A stretch of DNA of 64,000 nucleotides, taken from positions 372,001 through 436,000 of the forward strand of contig NC_014228.1 in assembly GCF_000252955.1 (NCBI RefSeq), written 5' to 3'. The position numbers were made by a program, and so were the translations under genes. The DNA comes from Xenorhabdus nematophila ATCC 19061 (GTDB taxonomy: Bacteria > Pseudomonadota > Gammaproteobacteria > Enterobacterales > Enterobacteriaceae). The notes beneath the pieces are model-generated. The model saw only the letters and a list, made by a program, of their open reading frames with translations, was not told where the DNA came from and searched no databases. Shown here piece after piece: positions 30,030 to 40,900 of the stretch (positions are counted from its first letter, which is position 1; every line of letters starts with the position of its first letter).

Positions 30030-30373
30030 AATATTTATAATATAGGAAATATTTTTTATTAGTCCTGACTGTGGTAATTGTCTCGTATTATACTGAAAAA
30101 TATATATATTTTTTATAATAAATAAGTTTTCTGAATGGTTCCCATAATATTAGGGAGTGTGACAGCTTGGTTATTTGATCCACGGATAAGCGCTGAAGCT
30201 GGGGAACTTGAATTTATTCCGCAAAAAATAAGATACCTTAAAAAAGTAAGAGTGTTGTATTTGGTTATGCTTTAATAATTGAAGTTTTACCTTATTGATT
30301 GTCTTCACGCGTTTACCCATCCAGACAGTGCTGTTATGCTTGAGCCTTCACTTATTTAATAACAGGTATTTTC

Positions 30374-30994
30374 ATGACAAAACCTTCTTTTGAGTCTACT
30401 GAAGCGCGTGCAAGTTATGGTATTGGCTTGCAGGTTGGGCAACAATTACAGGAATCTGGTTTGCAAGGTTTGGAGCCAGAAGCGCTGTTGGCTGGATTGT
30501 GTGATGCACTGGAAAGCCACGCTCCTGCGATTCCTGTAGAAGAGCTGCATCGTGCGCTGCGTGAAATACATGAACGTGCTGACAGCGTTCGTCAGGAACG
30601 TCAGCAGGCGATGGCAGAAGAAGGCAAAAAATTCCTGACGGAAAATGCTCAGCGTGAAGGCGTAAGCAGTACTGAATCTGGTTTGCAATTTTCTGTCCTG
30701 ACACAAGGTGAAGGCGCGATCCCTGCTCGTTCTGATCGTGTCCGTGTTCACTATACTGGCCGCCTGATTGATGGCACTGTATTTGATAGCTCAGTACAAC
30801 GTGGTACGCCAGCAGAATTTCCGGTTAGTGGTGTGATCCCGGGTTGGATTGAAGCGCTGACCTTAATGCCAGTGGGTTCTAAGTGGGAACTTTATATTCC
30901 TCATAATCTGGCTTATGGTGAGCGTGGTGCCGGTGCATCTATCCCTCCTTACAGTGCACTTATCTTCGAAGTGGAATTACTGGAAATTCTGTAA
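30374..30994 (+). CDS. fklB: FKBP-type peptidyl-prolyl isomerase (FKBP22)
   Basis: FklB speeds proline isomerisation during folding in the cytoplasm. The 206-residue protein has the N-terminal dimerisation domain ([20 protein letters not shown]) and the C-terminal FKBP domain with [32 protein letters not shown] and [22 protein letters not shown]. Its length equals E. coli FklB. It is transcribed alone, ending at a terminator. Confidence 0.96.
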   Translation: MTKPSFESTEARASYGIGLQVGQQLQESGLQGLEPEALLAGLCDALESHAPAIPVEELHRALREIHERADSVRQERQQAMAEEGKKFLTENAQREGVSSTESGLQFSVLTQGEGAIPARSDRVRVHYTGRLIDGTVFDSSVQRGTPAEFPVSGVIPGWIEALTLMPVGSKWELYIPHNLAYGERGAGASIPPYSALIFEVELLEIL

Positions 30995-31040
30995 CTGACT
31001 GTTAGTAAAAATAATCAGTTAGAGCTGTTTTTTCTGCATA

Positions 31041-31070
31041 AATCCCTTGGTTTATCCGAGGGTTTTTTTT
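31041..31070 (+). terminator. Rho-independent terminator after fklB
   Basis: CCCTTGG and CCGAGGG arms (one G-T pair) with a TTTAT loop and eight T. Confidence 0.88.
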
Positions 31071-31188
31071 AAATTTTTATTCGCTTCTTTAAGTTCACCA
31101 AAAAATAGTGATTGAGATAACATTTATATCAAATAACGACTGAACTGATTACGCTCTGAGTTTTACTTTTGTAAAATACTTAAACATA

Positions 31189-31206
31189 GTTATACTTTAG
31201 TATAAC
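31189..31206. promoter_or_regulatory. Palindromic operator over the toxin-antitoxin promoter
   Basis: GTTATACTTTAGTATAAC is a perfect 18-base palindrome. Its left arm contains TATACT, a near-ideal -10 hexamer, with TTGTAA 16 bases upstream as a -35. AGGGGAGAG follows before the antitoxin ATG. Binding of the AbrB-type antitoxin here would block the promoter, the normal mode of autoregulation in such modules. Confidence 0.6.
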
Positions 31207-31228
31207 ATAAGCGAGGGGAGAGACAGAC

Positions 31229-31486
31229 ATGACTGCTGTTGTCATTCGCCAATCTGGCGGTGCTAACATTGTTAGCATTCCAAAGGCCATAGTGAAAACA
31301 CTTAATCTGCATACTGGCTCAAAGCTAGAGCTATCTATTCAGGATAACAAAATTGTACTGACTCCAGTCGAAGAAGAGTTGACGCTGGAATCGCTGTTAG
31401 CAGGAAGCCCTAAAGAATGTTTCAGAGTCACAGATGAGGATAGAGAGTGGCTTGAGGCTAATTCTGTTGGTAAGGAAGTGATTTGA
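31229..31486 (+). CDS. AbrB/MazE-type antitoxin (ChpS-like)
   Basis: An 85-residue protein with a swapped-hairpin AbrB DNA-binding domain at the N terminus (VVIRQSGGANIVSIPKAIV, then GSKLELSIQDNKIVLTP) and an acidic C-terminal tail that would thread across the toxin. It represses its own promoter and neutralises the next gene's product. In E. coli chpS-chpB lies near ytfP and ppa; here the pair stands between fklB and cysQ. Confidence 0.88.
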   Translation: MTAVVIRQSGGANIVSIPKAIVKTLNLHTGSKLELSIQDNKIVLTPVEEELTLESLLAGSPKECFRVTDEDREWLEANSVGKEVI

Positions 31487-31815
31487 TGTATATACCAGAC
31501 AAAGGTGACATTGTTTCATTAAACTTTGATCCGAGTGCAGGCAAGGAAATCATGAAACGCCGTCCTGTATTCGTTATATCTCGTAAAATGTTTAACGAGC
31601 GCACTGGATTTGCTGTTGTAGTTCCAATCACGAGTACAGCAAGAGGAATGAAGCTAGAAGTTGTCTTACCCGAAGAAGTATCTGTTCAAGGCTCAATTCT
31701 CATCCATCAGGTAAAATCCTTAGATTTTTCGGAGCGTCAGGTCAAATTTATTGAGAAAGCGCCTCAATATATTATTGATAGAGTGACTGAGCTAACTAAG
31801 GCCATCATCTTATAG
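31486..31815 (+). CDS. MazF/PemK-type toxin, mRNA endoribonuclease (ChpB-like)
   Basis: A 109-residue protein starting at the ATG that overlaps the antitoxin stop (TGATG). It has the MazF signature YIPDKGDIVSLNFDPSAGKE, RRPVFVISRKMFNERTG and VVVPITSTARGM, and IHQVKSLDFSERQV. These toxins cut single-stranded mRNA at short motifs and stop translation under stress. Arg and Thr residues of the active site appear present (RRP, PITST), so it should be active. Confidence 0.88.
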   Translation: MYIPDKGDIVSLNFDPSAGKEIMKRRPVFVISRKMFNERTGFAVVVPITSTARGMKLEVVLPEEVSVQGSILIHQVKSLDFSERQVKFIEKAPQYIIDRVTELTKAIIL

Positions 31816-31984
31816 ATAGATATGCGAAAACAATAAAATACTCGCTATTTCAGTAAAAAATGCGTTAAAAATGTAGCTATCAAATGTTATACCCAAAATC
31901 ATTTTCAATGTGTAGCACTGCTGATAAAGCAGTGACATGAAATTGCCGAAGGGAATAGCTGAACAATGAATGCAGAGGTGTATG

Positions 31985-32728
31985 ATGCTACAACAGATCT
32001 GCCAATTGGCACGAGAAGCAGGGGCTGCGATCATGGAAGTCTATCAGGCTGAGCAACCGTTGCAAGTAGAGCACAAGACGGATGATTCACCAGTCACTGC
32101 TGCGGATATTGCCGCCCATAAGATTATTAAAGCTGGATTATTGCGTATTGCGCCTGATATCCCGTTGCTGTCAGAAGAAGACCCACCTGTATGGGAAGAA
32201 CGGAAAAACTGGCGACGTTATTGGCTGGTTGACCCATTGGATGGCACAAAAGAATTTATCCGCCGAAATGGCGAGTTTACCGTTAATATCGCATTGATTG
32301 AGGACGGCGTACCTGTGATGGGGGTTGTTTATGTTCCGGTGCAGAATGTTCTGTATTCAGGGCAAGGCCATCAGGCCCGCAAGGAAGCCAATGGACAAAT
32401 TCTGCCTATTAAAGTTATTTCTGCTGCGCTCCCAGTCGTCGTTGTCAGCCGTTCTCACCGAGATGATGAAGAATTGCAAGATTACCTCTCCCAGTTAGGT
32501 GTTCACAATACACTTTCGATAGGCTCTTCACTTAAATTTTGTATGGTGGCGGAAGGAAAAGCTCAGCTTTATCCTCGTTTTGGGCCAACCAATATTTGGG
32601 ATACGGGAGCGGGTCATGCTGTTGCGATTGCCGCAGGTGCGCATGTTACCGACTGGGAAGGGAAGACGCTGAATTACTCGCCGCGTGAATCTTTCCTGAA
32701 TCCTGGATTTAGGGTCAGTATTTTTTAA
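31985..32728 (+). CDS. cysQ: 3'(2'),5'-bisphosphate nucleotidase CysQ
   Basis: CysQ hydrolyses 3'-phosphoadenosine 5'-phosphate, the by-product of sulfate assimilation, to AMP. I start at the ATG at 31985, with GAGG 6 bases upstream, giving [13 protein letters not shown] and 247 residues as in E. coli; in-frame ATGs at 31982 and 31970 are alternatives. The Mg-dependent phosphatase motifs are [19 protein letters not shown] and [10 protein letters not shown]. The stretch upstream includes a hairpin (CACTGCT/AGCAGTG at about 31917-31935). Confidence 0.95.
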   Translation: MLQQICQLAREAGAAIMEVYQAEQPLQVEHKTDDSPVTAADIAAHKIIKAGLLRIAPDIPLLSEEDPPVWEERKNWRRYWLVDPLDGTKEFIRRNGEFTVNIALIEDGVPVMGVVYVPVQNVLYSGQGHQARKEANGQILPIKVISAALPVVVVSRSHRDDEELQDYLSQLGVHNTLSIGSSLKFCMVAEGKAQLYPRFGPTNIWDTGAGHAVAIAAGAHVTDWEGKTLNYSPRESFLNPGFRVSIF

Positions 32729-32819
32729 TGTCCGAGTGATAATGGTTCACTATTGTGAAACCATTATCACTGAGCTGTGATTAGAATTACTGAACTATGA
32801 GTCTATTTATAGATTTCAG

Positions 32820-33377
32820 TTATTTTTTCAATTCATCTTCAATGATGCTGATAACATGTGCGATCTCTTCGCTGCTTAATTTGCCATCTTTGACAAATTT
32901 TACGTTACCTTTTTTATCCAACACAATGATTGCTGAACTTTTGGGTTCCAGCCCCCATGCGTTTTTAGCCACTCCGTTACTGTCCACAATAAATTGTGAC
33001 CACGGAAACTGTTTTTTGCTGTCTTCAAGACTATTACGAACGAAGACACTGGTACCAAAAATAGCATCATCGGTATTCACGATACTGGTAGTCTGATATT
33101 TATCCTTCGGTAAATCAGCATCTTTCAATGCCTGAATCAGAGGGTCATTCATCTCTTTTGCGGAACTACGACCAGCGATATGCTGAATAGTCCGCACTTT
33201 TCCTGGAAGTTCAGCGCTGCTCCAACTTTGGTAGCTGAACTTACCTTCGTTGAGTAACAGCTCACCTTTATCTGTCACACTGACGGCAGGAACATGTTGT
33301 TCCAATGTGATGTTATGGGCAAATGCGAATATTGGCATCAAGCTCAATATTGAAGATAACATAATGTTTTTTAACAT
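32820..33377 (-). CDS. ytfJ: YtfJ-family periplasmic protein
   Basis: The 185-residue protein has a signal peptide (MLSSILSLMPIFAFA, cut before HNITLEQ) and a thioredoxin-like fold: GKVRTIQHIAGRSSAKEMND, WSQFIVDSNGVAKNAWGLEP and SAIIVLDKKGNVKFVKDGKL. No CxxC motif is present, so no redox role can be claimed. Function is unknown in the family. It sits after cysQ on the opposite strand, as in E. coli. Confidence 0.9.
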   Translation of the reverse strand: MLKNIMLSSILSLMPIFAFAHNITLEQHVPAVSVTDKGELLLNEGKFSYQSWSSAELPGKVRTIQHIAGRSSAKEMNDPLIQALKDADLPKDKYQTTSIVNTDDAIFGTSVFVRNSLEDSKKQFPWSQFIVDSNGVAKNAWGLEPKSSAIIVLDKKGNVKFVKDGKLSSEEIAHVISIIEDELKK

Positions 33378-33703
33378 ATATATTCCTTATTTGGCATGGT
33401 GTGGCATGTTATCAGGGAATGTCACATTCAGCATAGCGCTTGTTAACTGGTCTGTCCTCATTAAAATAAACAATTTGGTAACATTTAGCATAAAATATGA
33501 ATAAATTGTGAAATAGGGATATATAATACTTTATAATTTCATATGGTTACGGAATTATAGAGATTGAATCTTGGTTTTTGAGGGAACAAATTTCTATATG
33601 TGTAGTCTATACATTTGACATGACAGTGATGTGTTTCCTGATTCACTGATTATGTAACGCAATAGAATGGTATCGTAAGAAGCATGGGAGGAACAAAACA
33701 GAG
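33378..33703. other. Intergenic stretch between ytfJ and ytfK
   Basis: These 326 AT-rich bases separate the divergent ytfJ and ytfK genes and should hold both promoters. I see GGGAGG ahead of ytfK at a long spacing, and no RNA gene, repeat or reading frame that I can support. Confidence 0.4.
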
Positions 33704-33910
33704 ATGAAAATCTTTCACCATTATAACCCACTGAAAATTGCTCTCTACGTAAAAACCCTATTTCGTGGACGCTTATACATTAAAGACATGGGCGCTTTTG
33801 AATTTAACTACGGGAAAATCTTACTGCCGAAGATAAAAGATAAACGTCATTTCAATGTAATGAGTGAAGTCAATCAGCAAGTATTGCGCTTACAGACTGA
33901 AATGGGGTAG
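33704..33910 (+). CDS. ytfK: YtfK, stringent-response activator of SpoT
   Basis: A 68-residue DUF1107 protein: [40 protein letters not shown] and [18 protein letters not shown], the same length as E. coli YtfK. In E. coli it interacts with SpoT and favours (p)ppGpp build-up during phosphate or fatty-acid starvation. It is a single gene followed by a terminator. Confidence 0.93.
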   Translation: MKIFHHYNPLKIALYVKTLFRGRLYIKDMGAFEFNYGKILLPKIKDKRHFNVMSEVNQQVLRLQTEMG

Positions 33911-33974
33911 TTTTTTGTAATGACTTACTACTGATAGATATGTGCCACAAGCAATAGCACATTGTTAGTATAAT

Positions 33975-33997
33975 AAACGGCCTTTCGGCCGTTTTTT
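33975..33997. terminator. Rho-independent terminator between ytfK and ytfL
   Basis: AAACGGCC TTTC GGCCGTTTT with T runs on the plus strand; the near-perfect arms could also serve the convergent ytfL gene. Confidence 0.88.
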
Positions 33998-34024
33998 GAT
34001 CCAGTTCGTTATTTTAACGATGTT

Positions 34025-35356
34025 TTATGCTTCATACGACTGGTCAGTGTTAGATGGGTTGGTCTGGGCTGTAGGATCGATGATTCTTGTCACCAGCAGT
34101 TGATCGATTTTGTAATTATCGATATCCACGACTTCAAATTTATAACCACCAAATTTCACAGAATCTGTGCGTTTCGGGATCTTCCGCAGGCGGAACATCA
34201 TAAAGCCAGCGATAGTTTCGTAATGACTGGAATCTGGAAAATCATCGATATCCAGTATCCGCATGACATCTTCAATGGGTGTACCACCTTCAACCAGCCA
34301 TGAGTTTTCATCACGGACAACGATCTGTTCTTCCTGTCCCTGACCAACTAAATCGCCCATTAAAGTCGTCATGACATCATTCAGGGTAATAACGCCCATC
34401 ACCAAAGCGTATTCGTTCAGAATAATTGCGAAATCTTCACCAGCAGCTTTGAAACTTTCTAATGTGTCAGAAAGTGAAAGCGTATCTGGGATCATCAACG
34501 CATTGCAGATCTGGACACCTTCTTTCAGATTCAGACTTTGACCGTTCAGTACACGATTAAGTAAATCCTTTGAATCGACATAACCGATGACATGATCGAT
34601 GTCGCCATCACAAACCAGAAATTTTGAGTGGGGATGGGTGGAGATTTTTTCTTTAATACTGTTTTCGTCTTCATTTTTGTCGAAGTACACCACACTTTCA
34701 CGGGAGGTCATGGCTGAAGGGACAGCCCGTGAATCCAGCTCGAAGACATTTTCGATCAACTCATGCTCTTGTTTACGCAATATACCCGCGACAGCCCCTG
34801 CTTCGACAACAGCATAAATATCATCGGAGGTAATATCTTCATTTCTCGCCATCGGGATTTTAAAGATTTTGAAGATGTAGTCAGCGAGTCCATTGAATAA
34901 CCAGACCAATGGGCGGCAAATAGCCAGACAGAAACGCATTGGATTGACAATTCGCACGGCAACCGCTTCGGGCTTAATCATGCCAATGCGTTTAGGGGTT
35001 AAATCAGCAAACAGGATAAAGAAACTGGTCACAATAATGAAAGAGCAGATAAAACCCAATTGCTCGGCCCATTCAGGATTCATGAATCTCAGGAACAACG
35101 TTTTTAAAGCCGGGGAAAATGCGGATTCACCCACGACTCCACCAAGGATTGCCACGGCATTCAGGCCAATCTGGACAACAGTAAAGAACAAACCGGGTGT
35201 TTCTTGTAGCTTAAGAACATGTGCGGCATTGAGATTTCCCTCATCGGCCATGAGTTTTAATTTAATTTTTCTTGAAGCGGCGAGAGAAATTTCTGATAAC
35301 GAGAAGAATGCACTGATGGCACACAGCAAAAATATCACTAATAAACTGTTTAACAT
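34025..35356 (-). CDS. ytfL: CNNM/CorC-family membrane protein YtfL
   Basis: The 443-residue inner-membrane protein has an N-terminal DUF21 domain with about four hydrophobic segments (LLVIFLLCAISAFFSLSEIS, VVQIGLNAVAILGGVVGE, FIIVTSFFILFADLTPKR), a pair of CBS domains (MTSRESVVYFDKNED, then ALMIPDTLSLSDTLESFKAAG) and a C-terminal CorC/HlyC domain. Related proteins act in magnesium, cobalt or polyamine efflux. SLSEI and the DLTPKR motif, thought to line the ion path, are kept. Confidence 0.92.
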   Translation of the reverse strand: MLNSLLVIFLLCAISAFFSLSEISLAASRKIKLKLMADEGNLNAAHVLKLQETPGLFFTVVQIGLNAVAILGGVVGESAFSPALKTLFLRFMNPEWAEQLGFICSFIIVTSFFILFADLTPKRIGMIKPEAVAVRIVNPMRFCLAICRPLVWLFNGLADYIFKIFKIPMARNEDITSDDIYAVVEAGAVAGILRKQEHELIENVFELDSRAVPSAMTSRESVVYFDKNEDENSIKEKISTHPHSKFLVCDGDIDHVIGYVDSKDLLNRVLNGQSLNLKEGVQICNALMIPDTLSLSDTLESFKAAGEDFAIILNEYALVMGVITLNDVMTTLMGDLVGQGQEEQIVVRDENSWLVEGGTPIEDVMRILDIDDFPDSSHYETIAGFMMFRLRKIPKRTDSVKFGGYKFEVVDIDNYKIDQLLVTRIIDPTAQTNPSNTDQSYEA

Positions 35357-35441
35357 AAAGTATCCGTGTCTTATCTCCAGCGATAGGGTAGGTTTTATTG
35401 AATATAGCCCAATGATTATAACATTGGGCTAACTGAATCGG

Positions 35442-36110
35442 CTAGTTTCTGTGCGTTGGAGGGAAACAGATCCCCATTCCCCCTAATCCACAATATCCTT
35501 CAGGGTTTTTGTAGAGATATTGCTGATGATAATCTTCGGCGAAATAGAATGGCCCGGCTTCGCGGATTTCCGTCGTGATTGCGCGTTGATCACCGTTCTG
35601 AATCATGGCTTGCTGGAATTGTTCGCGACTGGCCAGCGCCTGCTCAAGTTGTTGTGGTGAAACAGTATAAAGGGCGGAGCGATATTGTGTACCGATATCG
35701 CCGTGCTGGCGCATACCCTGAGCCGGATCGTGATTTTCCCAGAACAGCGTCAATAATTGCATATAAGTGATTTTGGTTGGATCAAAGATGATCCTGACGA
35801 CTTCTGCATGTCCGGTTGAGCCGGTACAAACTGCTTCATAAGTCGGGTTTGGTGTAATGCCACCGCTGTAACCGACAGATGTTGTATAAATGCCTTCCTG
35901 TTGCCAGAAAAGACGCTCAACGCCCCAGAAGCATCCCATTCCGACATAGGCGATTTCCATATTTTCTGGGATGGTATTTATCGCATGCTGTGTAATGACA
36001 TGGTAGGGTGATACAGTTATCGGAGTGGCCCTATCGGCTAAGGTTTCTTGTAAGGAAACATGTTGGCTTTCATCGGCTGAGTTTGGCAAGATTCTCTCCC
36101 TTTGATTCAC
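35442..36110 (-). CDS. msrA: Peptide methionine sulfoxide reductase MsrA
   Basis: MsrA reduces methionine-S-sulfoxide in proteins, with thioredoxin as donor. The 222-residue protein has the catalytic motif [15 protein letters not shown] (Cys about residue 57), [29 protein letters not shown], and a C-terminal glycine-rich tail [13 protein letters not shown] with the resolving cysteines. It lies divergent from tamA. Confidence 0.97.
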   Translation of the reverse strand: MNQRERILPNSADESQHVSLQETLADRATPITVSPYHVITQHAINTIPENMEIAYVGMGCFWGVERLFWQQEGIYTTSVGYSGGITPNPTYEAVCTGSTGHAEVVRIIFDPTKITYMQLLTLFWENHDPAQGMRQHGDIGTQYRSALYTVSPQQLEQALASREQFQQAMIQNGDQRAITTEIREAGPFYFAEDYHQQYLYKNPEGYCGLGGMGICFPPTHRN

Positions 36111-36220
36111 GAATTTTATGGTTATGTGCTGCTTGTATATCTTTAAAACTTTACCAGAATTAATTTATTGCAGCATTTTTATATTGTTATCCTACAGATA
36201 GATAAATATTAGGAGTCCGG

Positions 36221-37963
36221 GTGTCACGATATCCTCTCATATGTGCGCTTTTTGTCTCTATTGCAACTCCATCGGCTTATAGTGCTAATTTACGTTTAAA
36301 AGTTGAGGGACTTTCTGGCGAGTTGGAAAAAAATGCCAGAGTACAACTTTCAAATATCAGTACCGATGAAGTCTCCCCTGATGGACGTTTTCGGGCACGT
36401 GTGGAAAAAGCAATACGAGAAGGACTTCGCCCACTGGGATATTATGCTCCCACCGTTGAGTTTACCTATCAAGAAAATATTCCGCCTGCCCGCCCTGTTT
36501 TGACTGCAAAGGTAACGCTTGGTGAACCTGTGAGGGTTGCTCAGGTGAAGGTTGAACTGGAGGGCGGTGCGAAAACCGATAAAGATTATGCCACCCTGAT
36601 TCAAGAAAAGATGCCGAAAGAAGGGGAAATTCTTAATCACGGCGAGTATGAAAATTTTAAAAGTGCATTCACTAATCTGGCTGTTAAAAAAGGGTATTTT
36701 GATGCAGAGATGAAGAAAAGTGAATTGGGTGTATCAAAAGCACTGCATGAGTCCATCTGGGCTTTCGATTTTGACAGCGGGCAGCGTTATCGTTTTGGCC
36801 CTGTCATCTTTCAGGGTTCGCAAATCCGTGAAACTTATCTGAATAATCTGATTCCCTTCAAGCAGGGTGAATATTATACATCGGAACAGTTAGCCGAATT
36901 TAACCGTCGGCTGGTGGATACTGGCTGGTTTAACTCTGCGGTTGTTGTACCGGATTTTAAAACAGGACGTGGAAATCAGGATAAATTACTGCCATTGGAT
37001 GCTTCGCTAGTGCCCCGTTCTGCCAACTATGTTGAGTTGGGGGGCGGTTACGCAACCGATGTCGGCCCACGCTTACAGACAAAATGGAAAAAGCCCTGGC
37101 TCAATTCCCGTGGGCATAGCTTGGGTGCCAGTATTAATGTCTCTTCACGAGAACAACTCATTGACGCATCTTACAAAATACCGCTTAAAGCCAATCCACT
37201 CGAAGAATATTATGAGTTGCAAACGGGTTATAAGCGTAAAGATCTTAACGATACGATTTCGGATACAGCAACGCTGAACTTTGCCCGTAACTGGGATCGT
37301 TCCACGGGCTGGCAGTACGGAGTCAACCTCCGCTGGAGCCTTAGCCACTTTACGCAGGCCAATGTAACAAATACCACCATGCTGCTTTATCCGGGCGCAA
37401 ATCTCAGCCGCATTCGTCAGCGCGGCGGCACGATGCCTTATTGGGGAGATAGCCAGCGTTACTCGATTGATATTTCAGATACAAGGTGGCAATCCGATGT
37501 GGATTTTCTCGTTATTCAGGCTCATCACGTCTGGATCAGGACTTACAATGAAAATCATCGTTTTGTGGCACGTGCGGATTTGGGTTGGATAGAAACCAAT
37601 GATTTCAACAAAGTACCACCGGATCTTCGCTTCTTTGCCGGGGGGGATCGTAGCATCCGTGGTTATAAGTATCAGAAAGTTTCGCCAACAGACGGCAAAG
37701 GCAAATTAACCGGGGCATCAAAGTTGGCCGTTGGTTCGCTGGAGTATCAATACAATATTTATGGCAATTGGTGGAGTGCGCTGTTTGTTGATTCGGGTGA
37801 AGCTGTGAATGACATTAAAAGAAGTAATTTCAAAACAGGCGCGGGCATTGGTGTGCGCTGGGCTTCCCCTGTCGGGCCGATAAAATTTGATTTGGCGACG
37901 CCAATCGGGGACCCGGATAGCCATAATGTTGAGTTTTATATCGGGTTAGGGGCTGAACTATGA
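36221..37963 (+). CDS. tamA: Translocation and assembly module subunit TamA
   Basis: TamA is an outer-membrane BamA-type protein that works with TamB in lipid transport or autotransporter assembly. It starts at a GTG with AGGAG ahead. The 580-residue product has a signal peptide ([19 protein letters not shown]), three POTRA domains (about residues 24-265), and a 16-strand barrel with the lid-lock [15 protein letters not shown] motif (about 470-484). Its last four bases overlap tamB. Confidence 0.95.
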   Translation: MSRYPLICALFVSIATPSAYSANLRLKVEGLSGELEKNARVQLSNISTDEVSPDGRFRARVEKAIREGLRPLGYYAPTVEFTYQENIPPARPVLTAKVTLGEPVRVAQVKVELEGGAKTDKDYATLIQEKMPKEGEILNHGEYENFKSAFTNLAVKKGYFDAEMKKSELGVSKALHESIWAFDFDSGQRYRFGPVIFQGSQIRETYLNNLIPFKQGEYYTSEQLAEFNRRLVDTGWFNSAVVVPDFKTGRGNQDKLLPLDASLVPRSANYVELGGGYATDVGPRLQTKWKKPWLNSRGHSLGASINVSSREQLIDASYKIPLKANPLEEYYELQTGYKRKDLNDTISDTATLNFARNWDRSTGWQYGVNLRWSLSHFTQANVTNTTMLLYPGANLSRIRQRGGTMPYWGDSQRYSIDISDTRWQSDVDFLVIQAHHVWIRTYNENHRFVARADLGWIETNDFNKVPPDLRFFAGGDRSIRGYKYQKVSPTDGKGKLTGASKLAVGSLEYQYNIYGNWWSALFVDSGEAVNDIKRSNFKTGAGIGVRWASPVGPIKFDLATPIGDPDSHNVEFYIGLGAEL

Positions 37964-40900
37964 AGTGGGTAAAAAGAGTCAGTATTGCTTTCCTGCTGAT
38001 TGTTGGCCTGTTATTGATGACGGTTGTCGGATTGGTCGGAACACAAAGCGGTCTGCATTTCATGCTTAACAGTGCGGCACGCTGGGTTCCCGGACTGGAC
38101 ATTGCCAGTGTCAGCGGAGGATGGCGTGATTTAACGCTTAAGGGCGTGAAATATCAGATACCGGGTGTCAATGTCAGTGCTGATAATTTATACCTGTCGT
38201 TACGGCTTTCTTGCCTGAAAGATAGTCATCTGTGTGTCAACGCGCTGACGGCGGAAGACGTCTCTGTTTCTGTGAATACGGCTGAACTCTCACCTTCGGA
38301 ACCCTCTCCTCCGTCGGAGCCATTGACCGAATTGAAGACACCGTATCCGGTCTCACTGGATTTGCTGTCTTTGAAAAATATCCACGTCAAAGTGGATGAT
38401 ATCGCCATTACATTGGATGAATTTAAGGCGGGTGCGCAGTGGCAGGAAAAACAGTTAGTATTGAAACCGACTGAAATCAATCAACTCTTGGTCGCACTGC
38501 CAAAGACACCTTCTGAACCCATCGCCACTGTAGCAACAACACAACCGGGTGAATCTGAAAAATCTATACCCAAGAAATCAATATCCGAGAAATCATTGGG
38601 TGAAACCCTGAAAGCGTTGTTTGCCAATCCTCTTTTAGCCGAATTGCCAAATATCCCGATCCCGCTTGATATCACAGTAGAAAATATTCATGGTCGTCAG
38701 CTTCATCTGACAGGGGATACTGACATCACGATTAATGACCTTCGTTTACAGGCCAGTAATCAGGGGCAGCAAATTGATATAAAAAACCTGAACGTGCAGG
38801 CTCCCGAAGGGGCAATTGCGATACAGGGTATGGCAAAACTGTCAGAACAGTGGGCGGTCAAACTGGCGATTAAAGGCCAGGCTGATAATTTAAATCATCT
38901 GAATCTGAATGAACTGACCGGGCAAAAAATCGATTTAACGCTGGAAGGGGCTTTACTGAAACAGCTTGATCTTGCATTGCATCTTTCCGGGCCTGTTGTA
39001 GCGGGTCTGGATGCGCAGGTTGAACTGGCAAAGGCAGGTTTACCTGTGCATCTGACTCTGGAAAGTCAGCAACTTCAATGGCCATTAACAGGTAAACCGG
39101 AATATCAGTTAGATGGCCTCAAGCTACGCTTGAATGGTCAAGCCAGTCATTATGATCTGTCCCTCCGTTCTGCCATTAAGGGTAATGACATTCCTCCGGC
39201 ATTGCTGACCCTGGATGCGAAAGGCAATGAAGAACGGTTCAGGTTAACCCGTCTGCGTTTGGCAGCATTACAGGGTAAAGCCGATGTTACCGGCGTTGTT
39301 GATTGGAGTAAGGCGATTAGCTGGAATGCCAAGTTGGTTTTGGATGGCATCAATACCGCCGAACAGTGGCCGGAATGGCCCGCCAAAATGGCGGGTAACA
39401 TGGCGGTGCGTGGCAGCATGTATGGCGGAAGCTGGCAGCTCCAGATCCCTGAGATTGCCTTTCATGGGCATGTGAAGCAGAACATCGTCAAAGCGTATGG
39501 CAAGACTTCGGGCAATGCGGCTGGGCAGTGGGATATTCCTCAATTTGATCTGGCTTTCGGGCGTAATACCTTAAATGTTCAAGGGCGGCTTACGGATGAA
39601 ACATGGAAATTGGAGGGTGAAATTAATGCGCCGCAATTAAATGGATTACTTCCGGGTTTAGCTGGCTTGGTGACTGGGCATGTCAAGCTGCGCGGCAATA
39701 TGAAAGCCCCCCAGATTGTGGCGGATTTGAATGCCCGTGGTGTGCGTTGGCAGGACACACTTCGGGTGGATAGCGCTATCATTAAGGGCGATGTACGTTC
39801 GGCGGAACAGATCCAAGGCCAGTTATCGGTTGTTGTTCATCAATTGAGGCAGGCGGATTTAACCATCAAGAATCTGGTACTTAATGCGAAAGGCACCGAA
39901 AAACAACATGATTTGCAATTGAAAATTGAGGGCGATCCAGTATCAGGCGAGCTGGCGCTGAATGGCAGTTTTGATCGCCAGCAGGAACGCTGGAAAGGCA
40001 GTATCAATAATACTCATTTTGATACGCCGGTCGGTGAATGGCGTTTAAGCAAAGCGATATCCATTGATTATTCGAACTTACAGCAGAAGGTGACCGTTGG
40101 TGCCCACTGCTGGCTTAACCCCAACGCGCATGTCTGTCTCTCAAAACCGATTGATGCAGGCAGTAGCGGTCATGCCCAAGTTGCACTTGAACGCTTTGAT
40201 TTGGCCATGATCCAGCCATTCCTTGATAAAGATACGCAGCTCAAGGGGATATTCAGTGGTAATGCGGATATCAAATGGACAGCAGATCAAGGATTGCCGC
40301 AGGCAAAAATTGCATTGCAAGGAGAGGGTGTCCGGGTTCGTCAGGTTGTAGATGGCATTATCTTGCCGATTGATTTTGAAACACTCACTTTAAATGCCGG
40401 GCTGGCTAATGGTAAGGCTCGTCTGGCATGGCTGTTCAAACTGGCTGGCAACGGGCAATTGAAGGGTAATGTTCAGGTGGTTGATTTAGAAGGTCGCCGT
40501 AATTTATCGGGGAATATAGATCTTCAGGCACTCTCTCTGAATCTGATTAAACCTGTTTTGGATAAAGGTGAAAAAGCGGAAGGAGGCGTGAATGCGAATT
40601 TACATCTTGGGGGAAATGCCAAAAATCCGCAGTTATTCGGTTTACTTAAAGCGGATAACCTGCAAATGGTCAGCCATTGGCTGCCATTTGATATCTCTCA
40701 GGGCCAGCTGGCTGTCCACTTTGATGGTACTCGTTCGGATTTAAACGGGATGATCAAAACCCCTAAGGGGCAGCTAAATCTGAATGGCAGTGCTGATTGG
40801 CGTAATCTGGATGCGTGGTATGCCAGAATCGCCGCGAATGGCGATAAATTACGTGTCATTGTACCGCCAATGGTGAAAGTTGATGTCAGCCCGGATTTGG

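Noticed and set aside
31889..31936. TATACCCAAAATCATTTTCAA followed by a small hairpin before cysQ, like half of an ERIC-type repeat
   Set aside because: Only one end is recognisable and the core is missing, so it is not reported as an element.
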